Position numbers and translations under genes: made by a program
In this document: piece by piece, positions 20,957 to 32,122 of the stretch
How positions within the stretch are numbered: the stretch's first letter is position 1
How the letters are laid out: the number at the start of each line of letters is the position of its first letter
Assembly (NCBI RefSeq): GCF_958298935.1
Contig: NC_084923.1
Location: forward strand, 29,046,501-29,110,500
Length of the DNA: 64,000 nucleotides
Reading direction: 5' to 3'
From: Phragmites australis
Taxonomy: Eukaryota; Streptophyta; Magnoliopsida; Poales; Poaceae
The notes under the pieces: generated by a model
The model's input: the letters and a program-made list of their open reading frames with translations, nothing else
Told to the model about the DNA's origin: nothing
Databases searched by the model: none

Positions 20957-22150
20957 AAAGCCTATGCCTCATTGCACGGGAAGCATAGTGGAATCCCCGA
21001 CTATCCATTGCAGGGACAGCAAGGCCGGGCAGCGGCTAAGGGCTGAGGGGGTCAAGGACCCTCTCTTCCGCCCGGCCATCGGCTTCTCCTCTAACGCGCT
21101 ATCGTTAGGCTCCGAACGGAATACCTCCAGAGCTGGGCAGCGGCTAAGGGCTGAGGGGGTCATGACCCTTTCTTCTACCCGGCCTTCAACTTCGCCTACG
21201 ATGCGCTGTCACCAGGCTCGGACGGAATACCTTCGGAGTCGGGCAGCGACATAGGGCCGAGGGGGTCACGAGCCCTCTCTTCTACCCGTCCTTGGCTTTG
21301 CCTCCGACACGCCATTGCCAGGCTCTGAGCGGAATACCTCCGGAGCCTGGCAGCTGCTAAGGGCCGAGGGGGTCGCAGACCCTCTCTTCTACCCGGCCTT
21401 CGGCTTCGCCTCCGAAGCGCCATCGCTAGGCTCCGGAAGGAATACCTCTAGAGCTGGGCAGCAGCTAAGGTCCTAGGGGGTCGTGTACCCTCTCTTCCGC
21501 CTGGCCTTGGACTTCGGCTCCGACACGCCGTCGCCAGGGTCCGGACGGAATACCTCCGGAGCAGGGCAGTGGCTAAGGGCCGAGGTGGTCGCGGACCCTC
21601 TCTTTCGCACGGTCTTCGGCTTCACCTCCAACGCACCATCACCAGGATCCGGACGGAATACCTCCAGAGCCGGGTAGTGGCTAAGGGTGGAGGGGGTCAC
21701 GGACCCTCTCTTGCTTGACCTTCGGCTTTGCCTCCGACGCGCCGTCGCCAGGCTCCAGACGGAATACCTCTGGAGCCGAGCAGCGGCTAAGGGTCGAGGG
21801 GGTCACGACCCTCTCTTCCGCCCGGCCTTCGGCTTCCTCTCCTAAACGTGCTGTTGCCAGGCTTCGGACAGAATACCTCCAGAGCTGGGTAGCAGCTAAG
21901 GGCCTAGGGGGTCGCGGACCCTCTCTTCAGCCTGACCTTCGGCTTCGCCTTCGACGCGTCGTCGCCAGGCTCCGAACGGAATACCTCCAGAGTCGGGTAG
22001 CGGCAAAGGGCCTAGGGGGTCACGGACCCTCTCTTTCGCTTGGCCTTCAGCTTCACCTCTGACGCGCCGTCGCCAGGCTCTGGACGGAATACCTCTGGAG
22101 CCGGGTAGCGGCTAAGGGCCGAGGGGTTCGCGGACCACCTCTCTTGCCTA
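20957..22150 (+). repeat. 107-bp minisatellite, about 11 copies
   Basis: Successive 'TCTTCCGCCC/TCTTCTACCC' words fall at 21064, 21171, 21278, 21385, 21493 and 21601, giving a period of 107-108 bp. Each unit contains the palindrome-rich 'GGAATACCTCCGGAGC', then 'GGGCAGCGGCTAAGGGC' and 'GAGGGGGTCGCGGACCCTC', which includes a self-complementary 'GAGGGTC..GACCCTC'-type core. Two further units lie at about 19020-19200. Confidence 0.9.
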
Positions 22151-22555
22151 AGCCTTCTGCTGCGCCTCTTGATACATCATCTCCTTCAACCCAGGCAGTT
22201 GCTAAGGAACCTGAAGGGTCAAGGACCACCTCTGGACCTCACCAAAGGTTATAGAGGGACTTCGCTATGTCAGAAATCTGGAACAAAATAGGAAGGAGTA
22301 CGTAGTAACCATGCCCAAGGAGTACGCAGTAACCAGAGACGACGAGATTGCCACTACTCCACCCGGTTCTCCTCAGTTACCCTAAGTATCCAACGGTCAT
22401 CAGAAAAACTAGCCATCGCCTTCAAAAGGGACGAAGAAGTACGGTTTGGAGGCACGAAAGGACGCACGCACGTGGACACCCATTCGAAAGGTCCTCTCGC
22501 ATTGCGATACGGAAGGAGTCACGACCGTTCCCGAAGATCCATGTTATATTATTAA

Positions 22556-22626
22556 ACAACCAATACATCCAGGGGATACAAACTAAAACAACCAATACAT
22601 CTAGGGGATACAAACTAAAACAACCG
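22556..22626 (+). repeat. Two direct copies of a 35-bp sequence
   Basis: 'AACCAATACATC(C/T)AGGGG' followed by 'ATACAAACTAAAAC' occurs twice in tandem, differing at one visible base, then a third partial start 'AACAACCGTAC'. A recent short duplication. Confidence 0.8.
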
Positions 22627-22886
22627 TACAGAAATTACCAAGAAGAAGATGGATCCCTACGGAGCAAAACAAGGCGAGAAAGAGTATATGGTGACTAAGT
22701 CCCGCCATGACATGGGTATATCATGGCGTCACCAAGTATGCCATCTCGGTGACCGCCTTCACCTACTACGGGTCCCGGCAGGGGCCTCGCATGAGACGGC
22801 GTATGCGCCTCATCTGCGGCCTGCCGTTGTGGAAGCTGATACAGTAGCTGGCTCCTGAGCTGCAGGAGGACGCTGAGGAGTCCAAG

Positions 22887-23261
22887 GTGGTCACCAGTGA
22901 GGCCCTCTCCCTCGCCTTCCCAGCATCTTCCTGCTTCGCCGTTGGGCCCACAAACGCTGGCTCACTCTCCCTTAGCAGGAGATCCCAGTCGACCTCCTCG
23001 TCGTCATCGAAGATATCGATAATCTCGATAGGCAGGCCCTCCCCGGTGAAAGGTCAAGCCATAGCAGCGGACAACCGCCTCCCCTGTAGAGGAGGAAGCT
23101 GTTTCGCCTCCAACGCCTCTACCGATGACCGAAATAGCCCAGCACACAAAGGAGCCATCAAGATCATCGATGTCTACGAGGAGGATGGGGAGGAAGATGA
23201 TGCCATACTCAAGTCAAGGTTAACTGCTTGCTCATGGGCTATGGAGACTCCAAACAGGTAA
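22887..23261 (+). other. Unrecognised ORF in the LARD 3' internal region
   Basis: A 124-codon frame, Ser-rich in its first half and acidic in its second (DVYEEDGEEDDA). I recognise no domain. It lies where the full elements carry the antisense ORF, but I see no clear similarity. It may be chance. Confidence 0.2.
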
Positions 23262-23723
23262 CCCCGGCTTTATACCCGAGCAACGCGGCCACGTAGGTCC
23301 AGAAGATGAAGCTGGACGAACGTCGTCGTGTCCTCCCATTAAAACTCCTAGGGGAGGGGGCCGTTGCCCTATCCGGTTTCCCTCCAACACGTGGCAGCAC
23401 TCCACGACGAAATGCCTCGTTTTCTCGCGCGGACGTCCTGTCACATACATGACCCAAACCCCTTTCAACACGTGATAGGATCACGGGCACAAGACCCTAG
23501 CGATCCCTCGCATTGTCCAGTCAGAACGTGGTAGTGCCACGTCTTGTCCCACTAGGGGAACATGTGGGATGCTCCAAACCCAAACGAAACCTCTACTCTA
23601 GCGACTTCGAAGGACAGAGAATCGTCCTCAGGCATCCTTGATACGATACCAGGATGGGGTTGATTTTTCCTCTGCATCCTCTCCCCCCCTCCGAAACATC
23701 GGGGCTCGAGAATGAGGGAGTAC

Positions 23724-24935
23724 TGTTGGGGGAAAATAAGCCAGCCTGAGGATAACGGTTGAAGATCACCATCCAGGTTCCTCTGAAGCCTTGACCTTCG
23801 AACCCTCTATTAGAAGCTCGATCTCTGATATCATCAGATCCTTTCATGGTACCCCTTCGCACCTACAAAGCCTTCCCTTGGCTCCGCCGGTCCAGCCCCC
23901 TGAAGCCTTCCAAAACACAGCCTCCCAAAGTCCCGGCCCTCTAGGGTCCCGCTTCCCATCGCCTTCACCTTCCTGTTCTATGCCCCCTAAGGCCCCTGCC
24001 TTGGGATGATCGGGTCACCTTCCCGAAGGCAGCGGGGTGAGTCAGCAGGCCCTGGGAAGATCTGCCAAAAGTGGAGCGCCGATCATGCTTTGGCTGATGG
24101 GCTCTATACTGTTGTAAAGGCAATAGAAAAATGCCTTATGATTTTCTCAACAGGTCTTGAGTTCAAGAATTGGCATTGACAAGGGAACATAATTTTATTA
24201 TCTCTTTTCACAATGTTTGCTATGGTAGTGGCACATTTTAATGCTACTAGAAAATGCCTATACTCTTTTATATACATAAAAAACACCTCTACATAAATGC
24301 TGCAAAGGATAAAGGCATTTTATAAAATGTCTCTTTATTTGTAGAGACAATTCACTAGAAGGCACTTATGAGGCATTTTCAGAATGCCTCTATACTGTTG
24401 TAAAGGCAATAGAAAAATGCCTCTACAACATTGGAAAAATGCCTCTACAACATTAAAGGCCTAGGCTGATGGGCACCACTATGACACCCTGGTGTGATGA
24501 GGGCTATCCTCACACCCCTGACAATGCGGCACCAGGCTATAATTGGCGACTGGCTCGCCTCCTTCAGGGGGCAGGCACCACGATAATTACCACGGTGCAC
24601 ATTTATCTCCCGATAGGATAGAAGGTAGTTATCTAGTATAAGGCTCAGTAATTTAGCCGGATCCCAAATATTTGTACATTATGATAAATTGTACGCCAAG
24701 TTACGCATGACCCTATAATTAGGAGGCTATGGTCCTCTGGGCAAAGGAGGACACAGTGAAAAAGAACACACATCATAGCGAACATTGTGATACTCCTCCC
24801 AGAGTAATACATTTTCCTGTCACCAATATACTCGTGGTGTTTATTCCACTCAAACTTTGTCTCCAAGCTTGAGTCTCCTCCTTAGAAGAAACTCTCACTG
24901 TACTTGCTGGGACAAGACGAACTCTTGCTCCAACA
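23724..24935 (+). repeat. 3' LTR of the Dasheng-like LARD
   Basis: Starts TGTTGGGGGAAAAT after a polypurine tract and ends CTCTTGCTCCAACA. It is followed by GTAGG, which belongs to the interrupted integrase gene. It contains a nested insert (24092-24470), without which it would be about 840 bp and collinear with the 5' LTR. The promoter region at about 24710-24725 has lost the TATAAATAG sequence of the 5' LTR (CCCTATAATTAGG). Confidence 0.85.
24092..24470 (+). mobile_element. Small AT-rich insertion in the LARD 3' LTR
   Basis: Absent from the other LTR copies. The sequence 'CTCTATACTGTTGTAAAGGC' + 'AATAGAAAAATGCCT' occurs at 24102-24136 and again at 24388-24422 in direct orientation, and 'GGCTGATGGGC' flanks the segment at both sides (24092 and about 24464). 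The words AAATGCCT and AGGCATTT recur in both orientations, giving internal hairpin potential. It is MITE-like, but the class is not clear. Confidence 0.55.
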
Positions 24936-25997
24936 GTAGGTCTACCTCGAACTCAGTCAGGATATGATTCCATATGGTTCGTAGTGGACCAGTTGACAAA
25001 AGTAGCTCACTTCATTCCAGTCTAAGAATCCCATCAAGGTCCGAAACTAGCTGAGTTGTATATGTTCAGAATTGTGTATTTGCATGGAGTACCTAAGATA
25101 ATTGTATCTAATCATGGCAGTCAGTTTACCTCACAGTTCTAGCAAGGCCTACATGAATCTATAGATACAAGGTTAAATTTCAGTTCAGCATATCACCTGT
25201 AGCCAGACGGACAAACAGAAAGAGTAAACCAAATCCTCGAAGACATGTTGAGAGCATGTGCACTGAAGAGTGGTAATAGTTGGGACAAGAATCTACCGTA
25301 TGCGGAATTCTCGTACAATAACAGTTATCAAGCAAGTCTCAAGATGTCTCCCTTTGAAGCTTTATATGGAAGGAAGTGTAGAACCATGTTGTTCTGGAAC
25401 CAGACCGGGGAAAGCCAAGTTTTTGGTCCAGAAGTTCTGGGAGAAGCAAAAAGACAAGCGCAAGAGATCAGAGATAATCTAAAGACTGCTCAATCAAGAC
25501 AAAAGAGTTATGCAGATAATCGACGTCGAGAACTGACTTTTGAAGTAGGAGACTTCGTGTATCTCAAAGTATCACCAATCAGAGGTCTACGCAGATTCAA
25601 GGTCAAATGGAAGCTTTCACCATGGTATATTGGTTCCTACAAGATAATGGGAAAACGAGAAGTAACTTACCAGCTGGACCTACCACCTCAACTCTCGGAG
25701 GTGCATGATGTTTTCCATGTGTCGCATTTGAAAAAGTGTCTGAGAGTTTTCGAGGAACAGGTACCGGTAGAAGAACTGAATGTGCGGGAAGATCTCTCTT
25801 ATTCAAAATATCAGGTTAAGGTTCTTGACATATCAGAACAGGTTACCCGGAATAGGCAAGTACGAATATGCAAGGTACAGTGGAAGCATCATTCAGAAGA
25901 GGAAGTGACTTGGGAAAGAGAAGATGATCTGAAAAACCTAGTTTCCCCATCTCTTCTCCAATCCTTCCAAATCTCGAGGGCAAGATTCACAGCCTAA
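24936..25997 (+). pseudogene. Tekay-type gypsy integrase core and chromodomain (C-terminal pol)
   Basis: The frame starts at the LARD boundary: GLPRTQSGYDSIWFVVDQLT, then HFIPV-stop, VSNHGSQFTSQF-stop, SSAYHL-stop, PDGQTERVNQILEDMLRA and onward without stops from 25245. It shows an integrase core (first Asp in VVDQLT; second catalytic position is Asn in VSNHG instead of the usual Asp; Glu in GQTERVNQ), then the C-terminal fold (FEVGDFVYLKVSP, HDVFHVSHLKKCL) and a chromodomain (QVRICKVQWKHHSEEEVTWE). Chromodomain gypsy elements use this module to target heterochromatin. Three in-frame stops (first at 25023-25025) and the altered catalytic residue make this copy dead. The N-terminal part of pol was cut off by the LARD insertion. 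Confidence 0.9.
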
Positions 25998-26009
25998 GGG
26001 GGGTAGGTT

Positions 26010-28932
26010 TGTAACATCCTAAAATTCAATTTTTGCAATAATTTAAATTGACATAGGTTATATAAGTTTGTTGCATTCATGCCATCGTAGTTGCAATAGG
26101 TTTTTATGTGTGAAAAAAGTTTGCAAAAATTCGCTCGAAGTCGCTCGTTTAAAACCCCTTTTGAATTTGAAGCAAAATCTAAAAAGAAAAGCAATTCAAA
26201 AATCGGAAGATCTCCCCCGACCGAATCCTTCACCGGCCCACTTTTCCCTCCCCCTATCTTCTTTCCCGCGCTGGGCCGTGCCCCAAGCCGGCCTGCTGAG
26301 ACCGACGAGCCGCCCCCTTCCGCCTCCTCTCGCCGCCAGGTTGGTCCCGCCCAAGCCGACTTGAGTCGAGCATCCTGCACCTGGGCCGTGACTCGCCTTC
26401 CCCTTTCTCCCACCACCGCCCGGTCGTTCACCCCCAAATCGCGCCTGTTCAAAATTGCCGCCCTTTCGCGCCTTTAATCGTTGAATAAAGTGCATGGCCA
26501 CGATCCCCTCCCTCCCTTCTCTTGATTCTGGCCATTTCCCTCTTGAACGCCCCCTCAATTGCGAAAACCACCACATTATTTCCTTTTGGGCCGTTAGACA
26601 AATCTCCTCAAATTCGCCTATTTCTCTCTCCCTCTCAGGTATTTAAGGCTTCCATCTCCTCCTATGCAAGATTCTAAACGTTTTCCCCCGCTTTCCCCTC
26701 TTTTTTACGCACGGATTCGACCTCGACGCCGTCGTCTTCTCCTTCACCGATGAGAGCTCCCCTGCCGCTGCCATTCTCCATGGCCAAGCCCCTTGACCTC
26801 GGTCTTTCCTTCTTTGGTGTCGCAGGACCTCGGGCGACACTTCTCGATGCCTCTCGGCACTTCTCCGCCACCAGACGCTACCCCCACCGAGCTCCAAGCG
26901 TCACCGGCCATTCTTCTCCGCCGCTGGCCACCCTTAGACCTCCTCCGCCATTGTGAAGCCCTCGGTGATGATCATCTCGCCCTCCTCTTCGTTGTGCACC
27001 ATTCCCCATCGTGATCCATGGCTGGTAGCACGATTTCGCGCTACTCCAGTGATGCGCTGGTGCCCCGCCACCGTCGACTGCCGTCTGCCTGTGCTAGCAT
27101 AGCTCAGCAGAGCTGCCTGCCACCCCAATTAAATCTCGGCTGCCCGATCTCTAACCAACTGCCGTTATTAGATCCCCCTTTGTTTTTTGTGTTTGGTCCA
27201 CCATGGACCCGTGGACCGGCCTTCAGGCCGTGGTCCACGGGGTCGTGAACGTTTTCCATGTGCTTTTTCAATAGGAAAGTAAATAGGTTATGATTTATGA
27301 TGTCATAAATGGAATTTTCAGTATAAAATCAATTCGGTTTATTCTTTGAAAATCAAGTAAAATTTGCAGTAAGGCCCCTGGAACTTCAAAAGCTCAATAC
27401 TTTTTGCTCGTAGCTCCAGTTTGGGCGATTTTTGCGCCCAAATGTTCGTAGCGACATGTAGAATATTTTTATACAGTTTTTTTTTATCTAGTTTTAGTAC
27501 TGTTTGGTGTACTATTCTTAGAGTTTTTTCTTGTGTGCTTTTTTAGTGTTTTGCTTAGGAGGAGAGAAGTTCGGTAATCTCCAAGATCAAGCTTTCGAGG
27601 ATTTTGAGCAACCCTACACTGATGGCAAGTGTCCTTGAGCATTTCACCCCTATTTTAGGATCCATGCGTAGATGTTTATCCTTCAAAAGCATGCTTGTCT
27701 AAATTGAAATTCTATGTTATGGTTTACTAGTTTTTGAATGACTTTTCCTTGTCACCGCTGTTAAGTCATGATATAAAATGGGTAGAATATGCTAGTTCAG
27801 TCGTGGTTGGGAAAAATGATAATATTGAGTAATGATTATGCAACAAGGATCGGGAATGGTAATTTTGTAGCAACATGGTATAGGGACCCAACAGAATGGT
27901 TGTTTGATGATGGTGTGGGAATGCACGTGTGCCGGTAGCGCATAGTTGGTTATGGTTGTTCCTGTGTGGGGTCCTAAGGACCGGTTCTTGAACATGTAAC
28001 CAAGTTATTTCCGCATAACCACGAGGCCTATATGGGTACGGCCTGGCCAACTAATTAGCCACCCCGCTGACTCTGTGGGCACCACTGGATGGTTAAGTGG
28101 CACAAGATGGGGCTTCTGCAGCGATGGAATCGTCTGTTAGCGGTGAAACTTCAGTGGGTGCCTGCAGGTTAGTGAGAGCTTTGTAAAGGCCTTGTAGTGA
28201 GACCCCGACTACACACCCCGATAGTGTGAAGCAACATGGGAATCACAATTCGTGGGGAAAGTTGTGCAAACTCTGTAGAGTATCAAACTGATTGATCAGC
28301 CATGCTCACGGACAAGAGTGAACTTGGACTTCTTCAGGATTAGTTGGGATCAAGGTTGGTATGGTTGGTCAGTTAGCCAGGTAATGGAATTACTTGGTGA
28401 GTCTTGGTAGTCGGATAGAATCCGATGAGTCAATCCTTTTGTTATAGTTGTGTCTTCACCTAGTAAATAGGATGCCTGATGTTGAGGTCATAGGCCATAG
28501 TTGCTTAGTGCAGTTAACTTGTACCTATCCTTTCCTTGACTTGAGCGCCATAGCATGTTTTCCCTACACTTGTGGAATACATTTTTGTTCTCACACCCGT
28601 TGCCCCCTTCTTTTTCCCCTTTTGCTGATCAGAAGCCGTCAATGAAGCTGCTACCATCGAAGAGGGCGACTTTGATGCAAAGTTGCTGTTCTAAGCTGGA
28701 ATGCCCTCAGTTGATGCCTGTGGAAGAATGGAAGCCCCGTTGGTGCTGAAGATCTCTTTAGTTTTCCGCTATGTTTCCTTTTAGACCCTCGGGTCCTTTT
28801 GTAATAAGTTTAGTATCTTTTTTGTAAGAATGACACTGTAATGATACACTAATGATGTAAGCGCATGTATGAAACTTGATCCTAGCATAGATGTGTAGTG
28901 CCCGGTTTGTTTCTTTAAAACTGGGTGTTACA
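26010..28932 (+). repeat. 3' LTR of the Tekay-type element (2923 bp)
   Basis: Begins TGTAACATCC after a G-rich polypurine stretch (AAGGGGGGTAGGTT, 25997-26009) that follows the chromodomain stop, and ends CTGGGTGTTACA. TGTAACA and TGTTACA form the short terminal inverted repeat. The GC-rich middle (26200-27240) gives spurious ORFs. The sequence right of it belongs to a different retroelement's gag, so this LTR marks the right edge of the Tekay insertion. Confidence 0.85.
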
Positions 28933-29211
28933 GTTTTTGGCACTGGCGTTGGCCGTGGCCCCTAGGGGTGCAGCAGGGACCCCGCCCTGCTGGTGCTGTT
29001 GATGCAGGGTCTCCCGGGTAGGGAGACCCTCAGTGACGGCCATAGCTGTGGTCTTGGCTAGGTTAGCGGTGGTTGTAAGGCCCTCGCTCCCCCCGGTTGG
29101 GGGGTCGTTGTCGGCGTGGCTTGCGCCTGGCCGCCTGGACTGTCGTACAGGTGTGACCGGGGTGTTGGTTGCCATCACCGCGGACTTGGTGGTCTTCTTC
29201 TTGGGTGGCAT
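28933..29211 (-). pseudogene. Gag N-terminus of a RIRE2/Tat-like element (copy C)
   Basis: Starts MPPKKKTTKSAVMATNTPVT at 29211, with a basic, Thr- and Ala-rich sequence. It is cut off at 28933 by the Tekay LTR. A lysine-rich MPPKKKT start right after the LTR and leader is where gag of Tat/RIRE2-type elements begins. The leader 29212-29260 holds a degenerate primer-binding site (next entry). Confidence 0.6.
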
Positions 29212-29235
29212 CCTACCTCTCCTTGCACTTTTATT

Positions 29236-29260
29236 TTCGAGATCCCCACAATCGGTGCGT
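29236..29260 (-). promoter_or_regulatory. Degenerate primer-binding site of copy C
   Basis: Minus strand right after the LTR reads ACGCACCGATTGTGGGGATC, which aligns with the LARD site TGGCGCCGTCTGTGG plus AGACTC. Several substitutions suggest age. Confidence 0.5.
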
Positions 29261-30161
29261 TATTGGAGCAAGATATCATCTTGCCCTAGAAAGTACGGTA
29301 AGAGTTTCTTCTAAGGAGGAGACTCAAGCTTGGAGATGAAGTTTGAGAGGAAGGAACACTACAAATGTATTTATAGTAAAATTATGGACTGGGCTAGGAT
29401 GAGTATCACAGGAAGACTTGTGGTTGTGCTCCTCCGTACTATGTTGAGCGTGTCATTTTGCTCAGACGACCATGGTCCCTTATTTATAGGGTTGTGCGTA
29501 GTTTGGTGTACAAGTTATCGCGATGTGCAAAATATCCAGGATAAGACCAAGTTACATTGCCTTATCCTGGATAACTACTTTTTACCCTACATAGGAGATA
29601 AATACCTACCATGGTAACTATTGGGGTGCCTGTACCCAGAGCGGTGAGCCGATCGCCTATTGCAGCCTGGTGCCATGATGTGAGGGGTGTCAGGATAACC
29701 TTCATTGTACTGGGGTGTCAGGACGGCACCCACTACCTAGTTAATTAATGCTGATCACTTCCTTGCAGCCAAAGGATAACCGGCGTTCCTACCCTGGTAG
29801 ATCTTTCTTCAGGCCCGATGGCCTACCCCGTAGCCTTTAGGAAGCCTGCCCGAGCCCCGGAGACGGGGGCTCCAAGGGGAGGCATGGCTCTGGGAGATGG
29901 AGGATTCGGGAGGTATGGCTTCGTGAGATAGAGCTTCGGGAGGCATGGCTTCGAGAGATGGAGCTTCGAGAGGTATGGCTCCGGCAGATGGAGCTTCGAG
30001 AGGCATGGCTCTTGGAGATGGAGGCTTTGGGAGGTATGGCTCTGGGAAGTAGTTACTCCGAAGCCTGGAAGTCAGAAAGTGGCCTTCGGGAGGTGTGGGC
30101 CCATGGGCATGGCCTAGCAAAGCCATGGGGCCATCGGGGTCCTTAACAACAACCCCTAACA
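29261..30161 (-). repeat. 5' LTR of RIRE2/Tat-like copy C
   Basis: TATTGGAGCAAG at the left to CAACCCCTAACA at the right; in the sense direction TGTTAGGGG to CTCCAATA. It is homologous to 7846-8710 including the 34-bp minisatellite (about 29873-30050) and the reversed promoter region (CCCTTATTTATAGGG at about 29488). The right flank AATTT (30162-30166) lies inside a gypsy gag gene, the insertion target. Confidence 0.85.
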
Positions 30162-30823
30162 AATTTCTTACGCAAATCACATTTAAAAGTGGGTGGAACA
30201 AATCTGTTATGCATAGCAACCTTTAAAGCATTCCAAGTAGTAGGAGCTAATCCGTCGATGCATACCCTATTCAACCGGATGATTGCAAAATTTTTAAATT
30301 CACTAGTGGCTTGCCTAACTCTGTGCACTTTAGGAACTAAATGAGCATTAAACTTCTGTTCTACAGTCATCTACCAATCTAAATACCTATCAGCATCATA
30401 AGCACCCTCAAAAGATGGTATAGTAAACTTAACTTTAGCAAATGGATCATCATTAATACACTGGGTTATGTTGCCAAAATTATTACGTCTCATACCTTGA
30501 CAGTTGAAGTTCAATCAGTTCCCTTTGTCGTTCACCAAAGGCGTCACAATATTGTCTCAAAGTTTCATCATCTGCGACGGACTCGTCTTGTTCATAGGCT
30601 GCACCATGAGGATCCACTCGACCATTGTTTAGTGGTGGATTAACCAATCGATTAAAGTATTTATTGAGCATTGCAATGCTTTTGTTGAGTCGTTACAATG
30701 CGGTATTGGTTCCCGCAAGCTTCTTGTCAATGTCGTCATTAATAGTTTGTCAAAGATCACCAACAACATTCTGAGTTCTTCCCTCAAAACACACTCTTTC
30801 GCATCCGATGCTTCTCCTGCCAT
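30162..30823 (-). pseudogene. Gypsy gag, broken (left part of a PBS-Met element)
   Basis: From 30823: MAGEASDAKECVLREELRML, then a second frame with DPHGAAYEQDE, then NNFGNITQCINDDPFAKVKF, IPSFEGAYDADRYLDW-stop, MTVEQKFNAHLVPKVHRVRQ and TTWNALKVAMHNRFVPP. The 'FxGxxDADxYLDW...VEQKF' and 'TW..LK..MR.RFVPP' blocks are typical of gypsy gag (Retrotrans_gag). Stops and frameshifts are present. It is cut by the copy C LTR at 30161. Confidence 0.75.
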
Positions 30824-32105
30824 GGTTAGTCAAAGATAGAAAACAACGAAAGATACATTATCCCTATCGGCTACTAGGTGGTGGAGGTGGAGTCACACAC
30901 TCTCAAGCGTCTTACCACACTCTTGCAAGTGTTCTTACCAATCACTGCAATTGGCACAACCGGTGGCTGGTTCGTGATACCTTATCGGGTGCGAGTGAGG
31001 TAGTTGCAAGTGGAGAAACCATTCTGATCGATAGAAGGTGTTGCTTGGACATTCAATATTTAGTAGCAAGGAATGACAATAATTGGAATCAGATTAGGAA
31101 AGCTAAATAAAAGTCCACAATACTCGTCACAATTGCTGGCCCAAACACATTCCTAGAACTAGCTCAAGCAAATCGAAAACTATAACAGACACAAGTACAA
31201 TGGAACAAAATTCGCTATGCAAACTGATTCTTTTTTTTTGAATTCTCTCTCTTTTTTACACTCTTTGCTTTCTTTTTTTTTGGCACTCTTTGCTTCTTTC
31301 TTTGGTGCTCTTTGCTTCTTGTTTTCTTTTTTTTTTGCGAATGTGACACCAACTCAAAAACTCTTCTACTACCTTTTCTTAGACCACTGATGTACATGGG
31401 TCACAAACTTTTTCTGGAGAGCAGGGGTATAAAGGTAATAAAAAATATATGAAAGGTGTATGAAGGTGTTGGAGAGCAAACAGATATACTCCGACTAGGT
31501 TGTGGAGGCAAAAACGAGTGGATAGTTGAATCCAACTAGGTGCTCAAACCCGAAAGGATGGTCAGATTTGAGAAGGTGGGCGATTCTAACTATTTGGTCA
31601 AAGTGACTAGTCGGGACCCCGAGTGGGTGGTTGGAGTGCCTAGTTAAACCCCGAGTGGGTGGCTAGAATGACTGGTCGGGACCTTGAGTGGGTGGTCGGA
31701 GCGACTAGTGGTCAAACCTGTGTAGATAGTCGACTCGACTAGTTGTCGAACTCGAGTAGATGGTTAAAGTGACTAGTGGTCGAACACGACTTGATGGTCG
31801 ACTTGACTAGTGGACGAACTTGAATAGATGGTTAAAGCGGCTAGTGGTCAAACACGATGACTAAGTAGCAAGACTCGACCTTAGAAACTAGATCACAATG
31901 GCTCGATCAGCAACAATGACACTCACGATGGACTCAAACTCAACAGCGCGAATACTGAAAACAAAATTGCAAAGGCACAAAGTGGTTTGGACAATGGAAG
32001 AAACTAAGATCTAAATTATTTTGTGGAGCAATTTTCTAGACTCTAGGTAATGGAAAATGACGAAACAAAGGGTATAACTGAGATTACCTAACAGGCAACC
32101 GAGGC
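30824..32105 (-). other. Long gypsy leader between PBS and gag
   Basis: No ORF supported. It holds a pyrimidine/poly-T rich tract (31228-31335) and a repeat array (31500-31870). The region is the 5' untranslated part of the minus-sense element. Confidence 0.6.
31500..31870. repeat. About 34-bp degenerate tandem repeat in the gypsy leader
   Basis: Units of the type 'GACTAGTCGGGACCCCGAGT' + 'GGGTGGTTGGAGT' recur with a spacing near 34 bp, and in the right half with a doubled period (GACTCGACT at 31732, GACTTGACT at 31800, 68 bp apart). About 11 units. Confidence 0.7.
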
Positions 32106-32117
32106 TCTGATACCACT
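32106..32117 (-). promoter_or_regulatory. Primer-binding site, initiator tRNA-Met type
   Basis: The minus strand reads TGGTATCAGAGCC, complementary to the 3' end of initiator tRNA-Met, 5 bp from the LTR edge (TGTGCA-TCAAG-PBS). It sets the element on the right as LTR and on the left as gag. Confidence 0.85.
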
Positions 32118-32122
32118 TGATG

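Larger units (their letters stand above)
18016..23723 (+). mobile_element. Internal region of a non-autonomous, Dasheng-like LARD
   Basis: About 5.7 kb between PBS and 3' LTR with no pol. From left to right it holds the gag remnant, two stray 107-bp units (about 19020-19200), about 165-bp repeats (19540-20100), the 30-bp array, the 107-bp array, and an unrecognised end region. The design (RIRE2-type LTR and PBS with repeats in place of pol) is that of the rice element Dasheng, whose autonomous partner is RIRE2. The RIRE2-like copies in this window are plausible relatives. A polypurine tract ending GAGGGAGTAC (about 23708-23723) precedes the 3' LTR. Confidence 0.75.

Noticed and set aside
26106..27250. 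Ser/Pro/Arg-rich ORFs in the Tekay 3' LTR
   Set aside because: They lie wholly within the LTR (26010-28932), overlap on several frames and have no domain; a product of the GC-rich LTR middle.
31215..31397. Lys-rich 60-codon minus-strand ORF
   Set aside because: It is the translation of a T-rich (A-rich on minus) low-complexity tract in the gypsy leader.
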